A stretch of 41,828 bases of DNA from Gemella cuniculi DSM 15828 (GTDB taxonomy: Bacteria > Bacillota > Bacilli > Staphylococcales > Gemellaceae): the NCBI RefSeq assembly GCF_000425665.1, contig NZ_KE384435.1:28325-70152 (forward strand), read 5' to 3'. Of this stretch, positions 8,379-16,098 are shown in pieces. The notes under the pieces were generated by a model that ran no database searches, was not told the DNA's origin, and was given only the letters and a program-made list of their open reading frames with translations. Position 1 is the first letter of the stretch, and each line of letters opens with the position of its first letter. A program made the translations under genes and the position numbers.

Positions 8379-8408
8379 AAAAAAGGTGCGGCTTATGCCG
8401 CACCTCCC
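8379..8408 (-). terminator. GC-rich hairpin plus U tract between SD and start of yvrJ
   Basis: On the minus strand AGGTGCGGC (8405-8397) and GCCGCACCT (8392-8384) form a perfect 9-bp stem with a 4-base loop, followed by U5 and then directly the AUG of yvrJ at 8378. It looks like an intrinsic terminator for DUF1659-DUF2922. Folding would also bring AAGGAGG at 8413-8407 to about 6 bases from the AUG. Confidence 0.75.
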
Positions 8409-8416
8409 TCCTTCCT

Positions 8417-8629
8417 TTATTGAAGATCGTTTTCTTCCTTAGTTATATAAGAAGCCTTTTTAAAAGTTGTAAGAACCGTTTTTTCATTATTAAAGATTTG
8501 ACTGTCTATAATTTTTTGAGCAACAGGTTCGATCTCAGCTTTTGTTAAATTATCTTTTGGATAATCTAATATAACGTGATGAGTTTTTTTGTTAGAAGTA
8601 TTAAAGTATAAAATTAATGTTTTTTTCAT
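8417..8629 (-). CDS. DUF2922 family protein
   Basis: A 70-residue soluble protein, MKKTLILYFNTSNKKTHHVI and onward, with the DUF2922 pattern: an N-terminal beta strand of Leu-alternating type, a DYPKDNLTKAEIEPVAQKII segment (family: DPKxDLTxxEV), and a C-terminal KKASYITKEE strand. GGAGA precedes the ATG. It is 16 bases downstream of the DUF1659 gene and probably co-transcribed with it. DUF1659 and DUF2922 are frequent neighbours in Firmicutes, often with YvrJ; no biochemical role is established that I know of. Confidence 0.8.
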   Translation of the reverse strand: MKKTLILYFNTSNKKTHHVILDYPKDNLTKAEIEPVAQKIIDSQIFNNEKTVLTTFKKASYITKEENDLQ

Positions 8630-8645
8630 GATAGTTCTCCTTTAA

Positions 8646-8840
8646 TTAAATAAGTGTTTTAGTATTAAGCGTGATATTTTCGATAGTTTTAGAAACTAAC
8701 TTAGAAATTTCGTCGCCAACTTCTTTTAAAACAGAATCTTCTACATTGACATTAGCATCAAATCCGTAGCTTTTAACAACTTGTTTTTCCCCTTTTTGCT
8801 CAGAGTAGTTAAGATGAAGTGTTTTTTTTAATAATTTCAT
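8646..8840 (-). CDS. DUF1659 family protein
   Basis: A 64-residue protein, MKLLKKTLHLNYSEQKGEKQ and onward, whose size, N-terminal strand, central KSYGFDANVNVEDSVLKEVG segment and C-terminal strand fit DUF1659. AAAGGAG lies 8 bases before the ATG. It is first of the minus-strand cluster DUF1659-DUF2922-YvrJ-CHAP hydrolase. The identification rests on pattern and neighbourhood rather than on a diagnostic motif, so it is slightly less certain than its partner. Confidence 0.7.
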   Translation of the reverse strand: MKLLKKTLHLNYSEQKGEKQVVKSYGFDANVNVEDSVLKEVGDEISKLVSKTIENITLNTKTLI

Positions 8841-9165
8841 TTTGAAATCTCCTTTAAGTTAAAATTTGTTTTTGTCTTTGGCCGCTGACACTATATATAT
8901 CGAAATAAAATGGAAAAATTCCCCTAAAAAATAAAATTAATTTATTTTAGATAGTTATAAAAAGCAGTTGAACGTTGCTACATAAATAAAAATAACTATA
9001 AAAATTTTTAAAAAGTAATTTAATATAGAACAATAGCTATAAAATTCTAAAGAAGTGAAAATATATATGTGTATAAAATAATAGAAAGACCAGTTTTTAA
9101 TTATTTTTCCAAAAATATAATTTGTACTGGAAAAATATATATTCAGATGATATAATATTTTTTAT
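8841..9165. other. divergent intergenic region, DUF1659 and tRNA-Ser
   Basis: No gene is seen. It must hold the promoter for the minus-strand DUF1659 cluster. I see only weak candidates there, a TATATA run near 8892-8899 without a good -35 box, so an alternative sigma factor is possible. On the plus strand TATAAT at 9151-9156, with TGGAAA 17 bases upstream (9128-9133), fits the tRNA promoter. Confidence 0.5.
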
Positions 9166-9253
9166 GGAACGGTGTCCGAGTGGCTGAAGGAGCACGCCTG
9201 GAAAGCGTGTATACGTCAAAAGCGTATCAAGGGTTCAAATCCCTTTCGTTCCG
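9166..9253 (+). tRNA. tRNA-Ser (anticodon GGA)
   Basis: An 88-base class II tRNA. The acceptor stem GGAACGG pairs with TCGTTCC and is followed by discriminator G. The anticodon loop CTGGAAA is flanked by CACGC/GCGTG. A long variable arm (TATACGTC..GCGTATC region) and the T arm GGGTTCAAATCCC are clear. The terminal CCA is not encoded. A promoter -10 TATAAT lies at 9151-9156. Confidence 0.96.
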
Positions 9254-9435
9254 TTTTTTATTTGGGATGGTGTGCAAGGAAGATATTTTAAGTTTTGTTA
9301 ATAATTGCTTTTATCATACAAAACAATTTTTTAATTAAGATTAATGTAATAGATATATAATGATATAAGGATTAATGATAATTTCATAAAAGAGTAATAT
9401 AATATTAATATAAAAAATAAAAAGGACTGATAAAA

Positions 9436-10032
9436 ATGAAAGATAATAGATTATTAAAAGTGTTGTGGGGAATTGTATTTGCAATATTTTTGTGTAGTGC
9501 AATTTTCATAGGAATAAGTTATTTTTCTAGCGGAGATAGTACATCTAGCAAGAAAAAAGATAACAATACAACTACCACAAGTACAAAAAATAATAACAAT
9601 GATGATGATAGCGATAGCAATAGAAAGTCTACTGATGGTGATAGCAGAAGTGATGAGCAAAAATATAGAGAAAGCCAAGGAACAGAAGGTTCTTCAAACT
9701 CTGTAAATTCAACAAATAACAATCAACAAAGAAATAATTCAAATAATAGTTCATCAAATAATAATCAAAGAAGAAGTAATTCAAACAATAATTCATCAAA
9801 TAATAACAATAGACAAAGTGACAATAACAGCAGCAGTAATAATGAAGGTAACAATAACTCAACAGAATCGACTACACCAACACCTGGTACATTTAAGACT
9901 TCAAAAGAAGCACATGAGTATGCGACTAAAGAAATAAACCGTTTAGCAAAAGAAAATAGAAAATCATATTCATATACACTAGGTCGTAATAGTAAGGGTG
10001 AAGTAACTGTAAATATTACTGAAGAAAAATAG
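9436..10032 (+). CDS. one-TM protein with Asn/Ser-rich linker and conserved C-terminal domain (paralog 1)
   Basis: A 198-residue protein with a short basic N-terminus, one membrane helix (LKVLWGIVFAIFLCSAIFIG, about residues 7-28), a very low-complexity linker (about 35-145) of Asn, Ser, Asp and Thr, and a compact C-terminal segment starting FKTSKEAHEYATKEINRLAK. The topology suggests N-terminal anchoring with the C-terminus outside. It is clearly paralogous to the next gene in the membrane segment and the C-terminal FK.xKEA.EY..xEI.RL pattern. TATAAT at 9398-9403 and AAGGA before the ATG support expression. I do not recognise a named family. Confidence 0.75.
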   Translation: MKDNRLLKVLWGIVFAIFLCSAIFIGISYFSSGDSTSSKKKDNNTTTTSTKNNNNDDDSDSNRKSTDGDSRSDEQKYRESQGTEGSSNSVNSTNNNQQRNNSNNSSSNNNQRRSNSNNNSSNNNNRQSDNNSSSNNEGNNNSTESTTPTPGTFKTSKEAHEYATKEINRLAKENRKSYSYTLGRNSKGEVTVNITEEK

Positions 10033-10034
10033 AA

Positions 10035-10088
10035 AAAAAGTGAAGAAAAGTTTACTAAAATTCAGAAGTATACCTTTCTTCACTTTTT
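10035..10088 (+). terminator. terminator after paralog 1
   Basis: AAAAAGTGAAGAAAAG (10035-10050) pairs with CTTTCTTCACTTTTT (10074-10088), forming a long A/T-rich stem with a U tract immediately after the gene. Confidence 0.8.
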
Positions 10089-10321
10089 ATATTATTAATA
10101 TTAGGTACAAATAATAAGAGAGTATCGTCTGTGGTAAAGGTTATTAATAAAAGGTACATAACATGTAAGAGTTGCTAATTGTTACTTTATATTAATCAAT
10201 CTTAATAAAAAATTTTTATCTTAGTAATATACTAAATGAATTACAATTAAGTAAAGACTAGTCTTTTATTTCTAAATACTAAATAAATATGTAATAAATT
10301 TTAGCTAAAATACAGAAATAA

Positions 10322-10330
10322 TGGTATAAT
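10322..10330 (+). promoter_or_regulatory. extended -10 promoter of paralog 2
   Basis: TGGTATAAT is an extended -10 element 41 bases before the ATG at 10372. The upstream -35 region is weak, as is usual for extended -10 promoters. The remaining bases between 10089 and 10321 show nothing else I can name. Confidence 0.6.
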
Positions 10331-10371
10331 AGTAGTTGAAATAATTTTGAATATAGAAGGATAGGATAGCT

Positions 10372-10872
10372 ATGAAAAATAATAAATTATTAAAAATATT
10401 GTGGGGAGTGGTATTTGCGATATTTTTATTTAGTGCAATATTCTTAGGTGTTAGTTACTTTAACGGAAAAAATACCAAAGAAACTCAAAGTAACAAGACA
10501 CAAGTTTCTGAAAATAAAACTACAAAAACAGATGAAGATAAATATAAAGAATCTTCTAATTCTGAGAAAAAAGAAGAGACTAAGTCCTCTAATGCGACAA
10601 ATTCACAAAGTACGGATGAAACTAAAGCTGGAGGAAATGATAATAAAACTTATGAATATAACGGAAAAAGATTATCCCCCAATGAAAGTGTAGGAAACAC
10701 AGGAAAAGTCTTTAAATCACAAAAAGAAGCTATGGAATATGGAAATAGTGAAATAGCACGTTTGGTAAAACAGGACAAAAAATCTAGACAGTTTTCTGTA
10801 AGTAAAGTTACCTCAGAGGATAATAAACTCGTGGGGTGGACTGTAGATATTTATGAAGTGAGAAATGGTTAG
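10372..10872 (+). CDS. one-TM protein with charged linker and conserved C-terminal domain (paralog 2)
   Basis: A 166-residue protein with the same plan as its upstream paralog: a near-identical N-terminus and membrane helix (LKILWGVVFAIFLFSAIFLG), a Lys/Glu/Ser/Thr-rich linker (about 30-100), and a C-terminal domain from FKSQKEAMEYGNSEIARLVK to the end. The linkers share almost no sequence, whereas the anchor and C-terminal domain are conserved, so those are the functional parts. It has its own extended -10 promoter and terminator and is not in an operon with the neighbouring tmcAL. The function is unknown; cell-surface or wall-associated is the likely location. Confidence 0.78.
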   Translation: MKNNKLLKILWGVVFAIFLFSAIFLGVSYFNGKNTKETQSNKTQVSENKTTKTDEDKYKESSNSEKKEETKSSNATNSQSTDETKAGGNDNKTYEYNGKRLSPNESVGNTGKVFKSQKEAMEYGNSEIARLVKQDKKSRQFSVSKVTSEDNKLVGWTVDIYEVRNG

Positions 10873-10878
10873 TTAAAA

Positions 10879-10918
10879 AAGGAGCAATCGGACTTAGCGT
10901 CTAATTGCTCCTTAAATT
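10879..10918 (+). terminator. terminator after paralog 2
   Basis: AAGGAGCAAT (10879-10888) and ATTGCTCCTT (10903-10912) form a perfect 10-bp stem. The downstream tract TTAAATT is only moderately U-rich. Confidence 0.7.
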
Positions 10919-11052
10919 AGGGAATACGAATAAAAAAATTAAAATAATTATTTAAAATAAAATATTCATCTTAAGTCAGTGTATCATAAATAGAAAAAAT
11001 ATTCAAAAGATATAAAAGTAATAATAAAGTCAAATAATAAAAGGAAGACAAA

Positions 11053-12183
11053 ATGAAAATTGGAATAGTTGCAGAATTTAATCCATTGCATAGTGGACAT
11101 AAATATTTAATAGAAGAGGCGAGAAAACGTATAAATAAAAATCAAGGTGGCGAAATAATTTGTGTCATGAGTGAATACTTTACTCAACGTGGAGAAGTGG
11201 CTATAGTTGATGGGTATGCACGTGCTAAAGAAGCAATAAGAGAAGGGTGTGATCTAGTAATAGCATTACCTTATTTAGCGAGTGTAGCATATAGTGACGA
11301 TTTTGCCAAAAAAAGCATTGAAATATTGGCTGATGCTGGAGTTACCCATTTAATATTTGGAACAGAACAACCTGAGATAGAGATTTTTGAAGATATTTAT
11401 AATAAACAAGAAAATATGGACAAAACACAGTACAAAGAATTGTTAAAACAAGGTTATAATTACGCCACTATTAACAATAAATTGTTCGGTTTGGAAAACA
11501 ATAATCCTAATTTTGTACTTGCCTACAGTTACTATAAGGCGATAAAAAAATATGCACCACACATAAAACTTCTACCAGTTAAAAGAAGTGGGCAAAGATT
11601 GAATGAGAATATTGTGGAAGAAAATTTTCATCTTAGTGCCACAACAATAAGAAAAAATATAAATGATAAAATAATAGAGAATTATCTATCAGAAAATATG
11701 TTAAAAGAATTACGAGAGAATAGAACCCTTCAGGAAGAAGATTTTTTTGATTTAATTCGCTATAAAATAATTTCATTAGGGAAAGAAAATTTATCAGAAA
11801 TCTATGATATAAATGAGGGGCTAGAAAACAGGATTTACGAAGCGGTTTTCTATTCTGAAGATTATAAAAATTTGGTTGATAATATAGCTACAAAAAGATA
11901 CAGTAGAAAAAAAGTTCAAAGGATACTGCTACATATTTTAACCAATACAACTAAAGAAGATTATAAAAAATATTTTCAGACAAAAGTTTATAAGGTGCTA
12001 GCAGTAAAAAAAGAAAAAACGATCCTTATTAGAGAAATTAATAATACTAATAAAATAACTTTAATTTCTTCACTAAATAGCAAGAATAGTCATCACTTTA
12101 TCCACGATATAAAAGTAGCAAGAATTTACAATTTAATTTCAAAAGAAAAAGATGTTTTTAAAAAAAGTATAGAATTAGTATAA
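11053..12183 (+). CDS. tmcAL: tRNA(Met) cytidine acetate ligase
   Basis: TmcAL uses acetate and ATP to make N4-acetylcytidine at the wobble position of elongator tRNA-Met. The 376-residue length is typical of the family (formerly YlbM/DUF795). The N-terminal nucleotidyltransferase fold is marked by IVAEFNPLHSGHKYLIEEAR, with His13 and His16 forming the HxGH motif, and MSEYFTQRGEVAI follows near residue 50. The C-terminal half is helical and Lys-rich. AAGGAAG precedes the ATG. The gene stands alone. Confidence 0.93.
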   Translation: MKIGIVAEFNPLHSGHKYLIEEARKRINKNQGGEIICVMSEYFTQRGEVAIVDGYARAKEAIREGCDLVIALPYLASVAYSDDFAKKSIEILADAGVTHLIFGTEQPEIEIFEDIYNKQENMDKTQYKELLKQGYNYATINNKLFGLENNNPNFVLAYSYYKAIKKYAPHIKLLPVKRSGQRLNENIVEENFHLSATTIRKNINDKIIENYLSENMLKELRENRTLQEEDFFDLIRYKIISLGKENLSEIYDINEGLENRIYEAVFYSEDYKNLVDNIATKRYSRKKVQRILLHILTNTTKEDYKKYFQTKVYKVLAVKKEKTILIREINNTNKITLISSLNSKNSHHFIHDIKVARIYNLISKEKDVFKKSIELV

Positions 12184-12464
12184 ATCAATGGAAAAATTGT
12201 TAATATAAGAGAAAACAAGTATATTACCATCTTTATAATTACAGTAATAACAAATTATTATATAATCACATTTTGGTAGTCTAATATTGCTAAACACATA
12301 TTTTTTAACCAGATTATTAAACTGTAAATTCAAAAGCAAATAATCTTATAATAAATTACGTATTGTTATCCTCATAACAGTAATAATAATTTATCCCAGG
12401 ACAAAATTAATTATATTATAATATCAAATATAGTAATTTTCTATTTCAGATAATTTTTTAGAAA

Positions 12465-12542
12465 TAAAAAAAGATGATTAATGAATTAGCCCTCCGAAAG
12501 TCGAACAACTTTTGGAGGGCATAACATAATTTCATCTTTTTT
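12465..12542. terminator. two-tier bidirectional terminator
   Basis: An inner stem GCCCTCCGAAAGT (12489-12501) pairs with ACTTTTGGAGGGC (12508-12520). An outer stem of AAAAAAGATGA and TCATCTTTTTT arms encloses it. It can serve tmcAL on the plus strand and the convergent YwqG gene on the minus strand. Between 12184 and 12464 I see nothing else. Confidence 0.85.
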
Positions 12543-12645
12543 GTTTGTAATTATAACTACAAAATATTGTCTTTTATATCACTTGCTTATAATTCAATGA
12601 CTTTCTTATATGTTGTTTCATTTATTCAAATATTCTTAATTTCAA

Positions 12646-13476
12646 TTAAGAACAATCCCAATTATATAAGACATCATCAAAGTTTAAGTTTTTTAAAGAC
12701 TCTTTAGAAATAAAGAAGTTACCTACCCCTGCGTCTCCCCACATGATTTCGGCATCCTCTATTTTTCCCCATTCGCTTTCTATTTGAAGTAGAAGAACGG
12801 AGTAATCTTTTTCGCAAGATTCACGCGGATCCCATTGTGTGAAGTTAGGATAACCTCCAATACAATGATTTCCACCAGAAAATGCATCGAATAGTTCATC
12901 TGATATATCATCCTCAAGATCGGACCATAAATCTTCAATTTTTTCATCTGGATACAGTTCATTAATAGTGGCAATGGCTTTTTTTTCGAATCTATGATCC
13001 TCAGAAGTAATTGACATAAAATCTTTCTCAAACTCTAGGGCAAGTGAAAGATTTTTTTTGTAGAAAGGAGAATATTCCTCATCGTTATTATCATCTAATA
13101 AATGATATCTCTCTAAAACGCTCTCCAATGTAACATTTTTATCCACATTAGAATAATAAAAAACACGAGAACCTAATTTATCATCAAGTCCCATAATATC
13201 ATCCCTACCAATCCAAAATTGCATAAGGCCTGTTTTTGGATAAATATCATTTTCTGGGAGTTCTTCGCAGTTTATTTGAGCAAGAAGAGCAAGTTGAACA
13301 CCTTCTTCGTTGACAGGGAGTTCTTTATTTTTTGGTAAATAAGGAATACCTCCAAATTTACTATCAAAAATAGAAAGCTCTTCATCAGTTTTTTTTGTAA
13401 TAATATTTATATACTCAACTTTGGTGTTATCAGATATTTTTTCTATTACTTTTTTTATCATTTCTGAAGTTATCAT
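12646..13476 (-). CDS. YwqG family (DUF1963) protein
   Basis: A 276-residue soluble protein matching the YwqG/DUF1963 pattern: SKFGGIPYLPKNKELPVNEEG near residue 45, LALLAQINCEELP, TGLMQFWIG, then a C-terminal HCIGGYPNFTQWDPRE and LLLQIESEW..MWGDAGVGNFFIS. The start was set at the ATG at 13476 because GGAGGC lies 5-10 bases upstream; an upstream in-frame start lacks support. The family's function is not known; members are often found near toxin or polymorphic-effector genes, but no such link is visible here. It converges on tmcAL through a shared terminator. Confidence 0.85.
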   Translation of the reverse strand: MITSEMIKKVIEKISDNTKVEYINIITKKTDEELSIFDSKFGGIPYLPKNKELPVNEEGVQLALLAQINCEELPENDIYPKTGLMQFWIGRDDIMGLDDKLGSRVFYYSNVDKNVTLESVLERYHLLDDNNDEEYSPFYKKNLSLALEFEKDFMSITSEDHRFEKKAIATINELYPDEKIEDLWSDLEDDISDELFDAFSGGNHCIGGYPNFTQWDPRESCEKDYSVLLLQIESEWGKIEDAEIMWGDAGVGNFFISKESLKNLNFDDVLYNWDCS

Positions 13477-13591
13477 AAGTTGCCTCCGGTGATTTTTTAT
13501 GGTAATAAGAATCGGAGAAAACTTAATATAACAATTTCCTCCCACTCACAAAACCTTTTCTAAGTTTATTCTATCATTTTTAGTGTTATTG

Positions 13592-13756
13592 TCAAATTTT
13601 TTGAGAATAAGGTTTAAACTTTATTGAGTTTTTAGTATTATTTATCCACGAGGTAACTTGAAGGTTATAGTCGATTGGAGTATCTCTCATATTTCTGTTT
13701 TGAAAATTAATACTAAGCTTTATGTAATATTTTTGAGTTGCTTTGTTTAAATTATT
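13592..13756 (-). pseudogene. possible C-terminal gene remnant
   Basis: Within an otherwise gene-free stretch, the minus strand carries 54 sense codons with coding-like composition and no start codon: QKYYIKLSINFQNRNMRDTP, then YNLQVTSWINN, ending at a stop at 13592-13594. Two stop codons precede it. It could be the tail of a lost gene. I do not recognise the family, and chance is not excluded in this A+T-rich sequence. Confidence 0.3.
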
Positions 13757-13796
13757 TTACTAATAAGATTGAAAGAGAGTGTCGGTTTTAACTTTT

Positions 13797-15161
13797 TTAA
13801 TTTTCGTAGCTTGGGATTTTATAAAACTCGCCATACTTACGTTTATGGATTTTTATTGTGATAAAATATACTATTAATAAGAAAATTGCCGTTATTACCC
13901 AATTTATGGAATCTGCATAGCAAATGGCAATAAATCCTAATGAATCCGTAAAGAAAATAACGATAATAACTCTATTAACAAGTTCTACTATTCCAGCCAT
14001 CATAGCCGTAATAGGAAAGCCGTATCCTTGAAGTGCATTTCGATAAAGTATCAAAATCGCAAGAGGAATATAAGCTAAAGTTACATTATTAAAATAGGTA
14101 AGAGTAGCCTGTGTTAGCTCTTCGTTAGGTTCTGTAGTAAAAAGAGTAATAAGTGATGCACCAAATGTTCGAATAATAATCATACTTAAAATAGCACAGC
14201 CGATAGTTGTAATTGTTAAAGAACGCACAGCTTTAGAAATTCTGTACATTTTTTTTGCTCCGATATTTTGGCTAATAAAGGTAGAAACGGCTGTACCCAG
14301 TGCTACATAAATGTAAGAAACTATATTTTGTATACGAACACCAATACTGTATCCGGCAATATAGTTCGTTCCGAAACCGTTAAGAAACTTTTGCAAAACA
14401 ATTAAACCTATTCCTGTAAAAGAAAACTGCATTCCCATCGGAACACCTTGGAGAAGAAGAGCTTTCATAAAATTAAAATCTAAAGAAGTATCTTCTTTTG
14501 TAAGGCGAAGCTCGGGATATTTATGATTTATATAAAAGTAACAGCAAATAGCTGACGTAGCTTGAGCAATAATAGTAGCAAAAGCACTTCCTTCAACCCC
14601 AAAATTCAAAAGTGCAACAAAAATATAAGCCAAAATACCATTGATTGCAACAGAAAGTAGTAAAAATAAAACAGGAGTAAAGCTGTTACCAATACTTCTA
14701 AGTGTAGCTGCAAATAAATTATAAATAAGAGTAGAAGCACAACCTAAATATAAGATAAAAAGAAAACGATGTGCTTCATTAAACAATTCACTAGGGGTAT
14801 TTATAAGATTTAAAATATTGCTGTTAACTAAAGATAAAATGATAGTAAATAATATACCTATAATAAAAGAAAGGATAATAGAATTAAAAAAATACTTTCT
14901 AAATTCTTTAAAATTTCCTGCTCCAAAACTTTTTGCCATTATAACGCCAAAGCCATAAGCAGTTCCGATAAGAAATCCCATAGCGATAAAATTAATAGGA
15001 CTAGCAATACCGACAACAGCAATACCACTTTCACCGACATAATGACCTAGAATAATAGAATCAATAATAAGATACAAATTTTGAAGAAGTCCCCCAATAA
15101 AAATAAATATTGAAAAATGAAGTATCTTTGATAAAATTGCTCCATGAGTCATATCATTCAT
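13797..15161 (-). CDS. MATE family multidrug efflux transporter
   Basis: A 454-residue membrane protein with about 12 predicted spans in two homologous halves, as in MATE Na+/H+-coupled exporters. Typical motifs are GGLLQNLYLIIDSIILGHYVG at the start of the first half, and a second-half segment GVPMGMQFSFTGIGLIVLQ with GTAVSTFISQNIGA. The start was set at the ATG at 15161, 8 bases after AGGAG; a GTG at 15170 overlaps the ribosome binding site. The substrate cannot be read from sequence. It is monocistronic. Confidence 0.92.
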   Translation of the reverse strand: MNDMTHGAILSKILHFSIFIFIGGLLQNLYLIIDSIILGHYVGESGIAVVGIASPINFIAMGFLIGTAYGFGVIMAKSFGAGNFKEFRKYFFNSIILSFIIGILFTIILSLVNSNILNLINTPSELFNEAHRFLFILYLGCASTLIYNLFAATLRSIGNSFTPVLFLLLSVAINGILAYIFVALLNFGVEGSAFATIIAQATSAICCYFYINHKYPELRLTKEDTSLDFNFMKALLLQGVPMGMQFSFTGIGLIVLQKFLNGFGTNYIAGYSIGVRIQNIVSYIYVALGTAVSTFISQNIGAKKMYRISKAVRSLTITTIGCAILSMIIIRTFGASLITLFTTEPNEELTQATLTYFNNVTLAYIPLAILILYRNALQGYGFPITAMMAGIVELVNRVIIVIFFTDSLGFIAICYADSINWVITAIFLLIVYFITIKIHKRKYGEFYKIPSYEN

Positions 15162-15491
15162 ACAAAACACTCCTAACTATGATAAAAATTATATTTCTTC
15201 ACAAAATAAAGAAACGAGCGAAATATAGCTCGAATGAAAATTTATATTGTAAAAAATAGTTATAAATAAATTTTAAACTACAAACTGTTGAAAATCAAGA
15301 ATAACAACAAAAATAAAAGAAAATATAAAATATAGAGAACTTTAAAAAATTTTTTGGTAAGTGTAGCTTAGAAATTACTAAAAGAAAAGAAATTGCAACA
15401 TTTTACCGTATAAATTAGATATTTTGATCCAGATAACCATTTTTTTCTAATCATTTAAGATTAGATAATACTTAAGCAAACGATAATATTT
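15162..15491. other. gene-free stretch
   Basis: Very A+T-rich. It contains only a small dyad, CGAGC/GCTCG, near 15213-15226. I see no gene or clear promoter consensus. Confidence 0.5.
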
Positions 15492-16010
15492 TTAACAAGA
15501 GAAAAGCAATTTTTTGCACTTTTCCTTAATACTATTTAACAAGCGGTAACCCTGTGTTTTTGAAATATTAAGCTCCTTAATAGTTTGATAAAAATTACGA
15601 GTCTTTAAAAAACTTTTAAAGAAAATTTTTTCGCTTTTTGTGAGTTCACCCGAAATGCTGGAGTAAAATTCAAATTTCAAAAAATTTATATCATCTTCTG
15701 AAAAGATTTTGATTTGCTCTATGTCGTTAAAGTTGACAGTAGGTCTAAGATTTCTTCTACGAATTTCATCGATAAGTTTTCTTTTCATTGTAGAAAAACA
15801 AAAACTATCAAAAGAAGAATTATCTATATCTCCAGCTTCCAAAATTAAAAAACTAACAAGGAGTCCCTCTAGTGCAAAACTAAAAAACTCATTATAAAGT
15901 TGTTTAGGAATATTAACTTTTCTCAAAGATTTAATAATAAGGTTATGTTTTTCTTTAACCAGTTTATTAAATCTAACCTCCTGCTCAAAAGAAAGTTCAT
16001 AACTTTTCAT
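15492..16010 (-). CDS. sigma-70-family protein with region 2- and region 4-like parts
   Basis: A 172-residue protein. Residues about 10-100 resemble sigma region 2, including a -10-recognition-like helix around STMKRKLIDEIRRRNLRP. Residues about 118-168 resemble a region 4 helix-turn-helix (LTKSEKIFFKSFL..YQTIKELNISKTQGYRLLNSIKEK). Size and layout are like small alternative sigma factors of the SigH/ComX group, but I cannot assign an ortholog. AAAGGGGAA lies upstream of the ATG. It is directly downstream of a second sigma-like gene on the same strand (88-base gap). Competence or stationary-phase control is possible. Confidence 0.65.
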   Translation of the reverse strand: MKSYELSFEQEVRFNKLVKEKHNLIIKSLRKVNIPKQLYNEFFSFALEGLLVSFLILEAGDIDNSSFDSFCFSTMKRKLIDEIRRRNLRPTVNFNDIEQIKIFSEDDINFLKFEFYSSISGELTKSEKIFFKSFLKTRNFYQTIKELNISKTQGYRLLNSIKEKCKKLLFSC

Positions 16011-16098
16011 AATTGATTCCCCTTTCTAAGTAGAAAGTTGCAATCTCTTCACTTATAAACCTGAAAAAACTCCCCTTTTGTAACAATTTCTATAATAT

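Noticed and set aside
8236-8442. Plus-strand open frame opposite yvrJ.
   Set aside because: It is the shadow of the yvrJ gene and the GC-rich hairpin; there is no ribosome binding site.
9166-9253. tRNA-Ser 3' end as a phage attachment site for the lysin cluster.
   Set aside because: I see no second copy of the tRNA 3' sequence in the window and no integrase gene.
9519-9862. Minus-strand frames opposite the Asn/Ser-rich linker gene.
   Set aside because: Low-complexity mirror images of the AAT/AGT repeats, with implausible Tyr/Leu/Val runs.
10925-10932. TACGAATA, identical to the streptococcal ComX (cin) box, upstream of tmcAL.
   Set aside because: An 8-mer of this composition is expected a few times by chance in 42 kb of such A+T-rich DNA, it is about 120 bases from the gene, and no competence gene follows.
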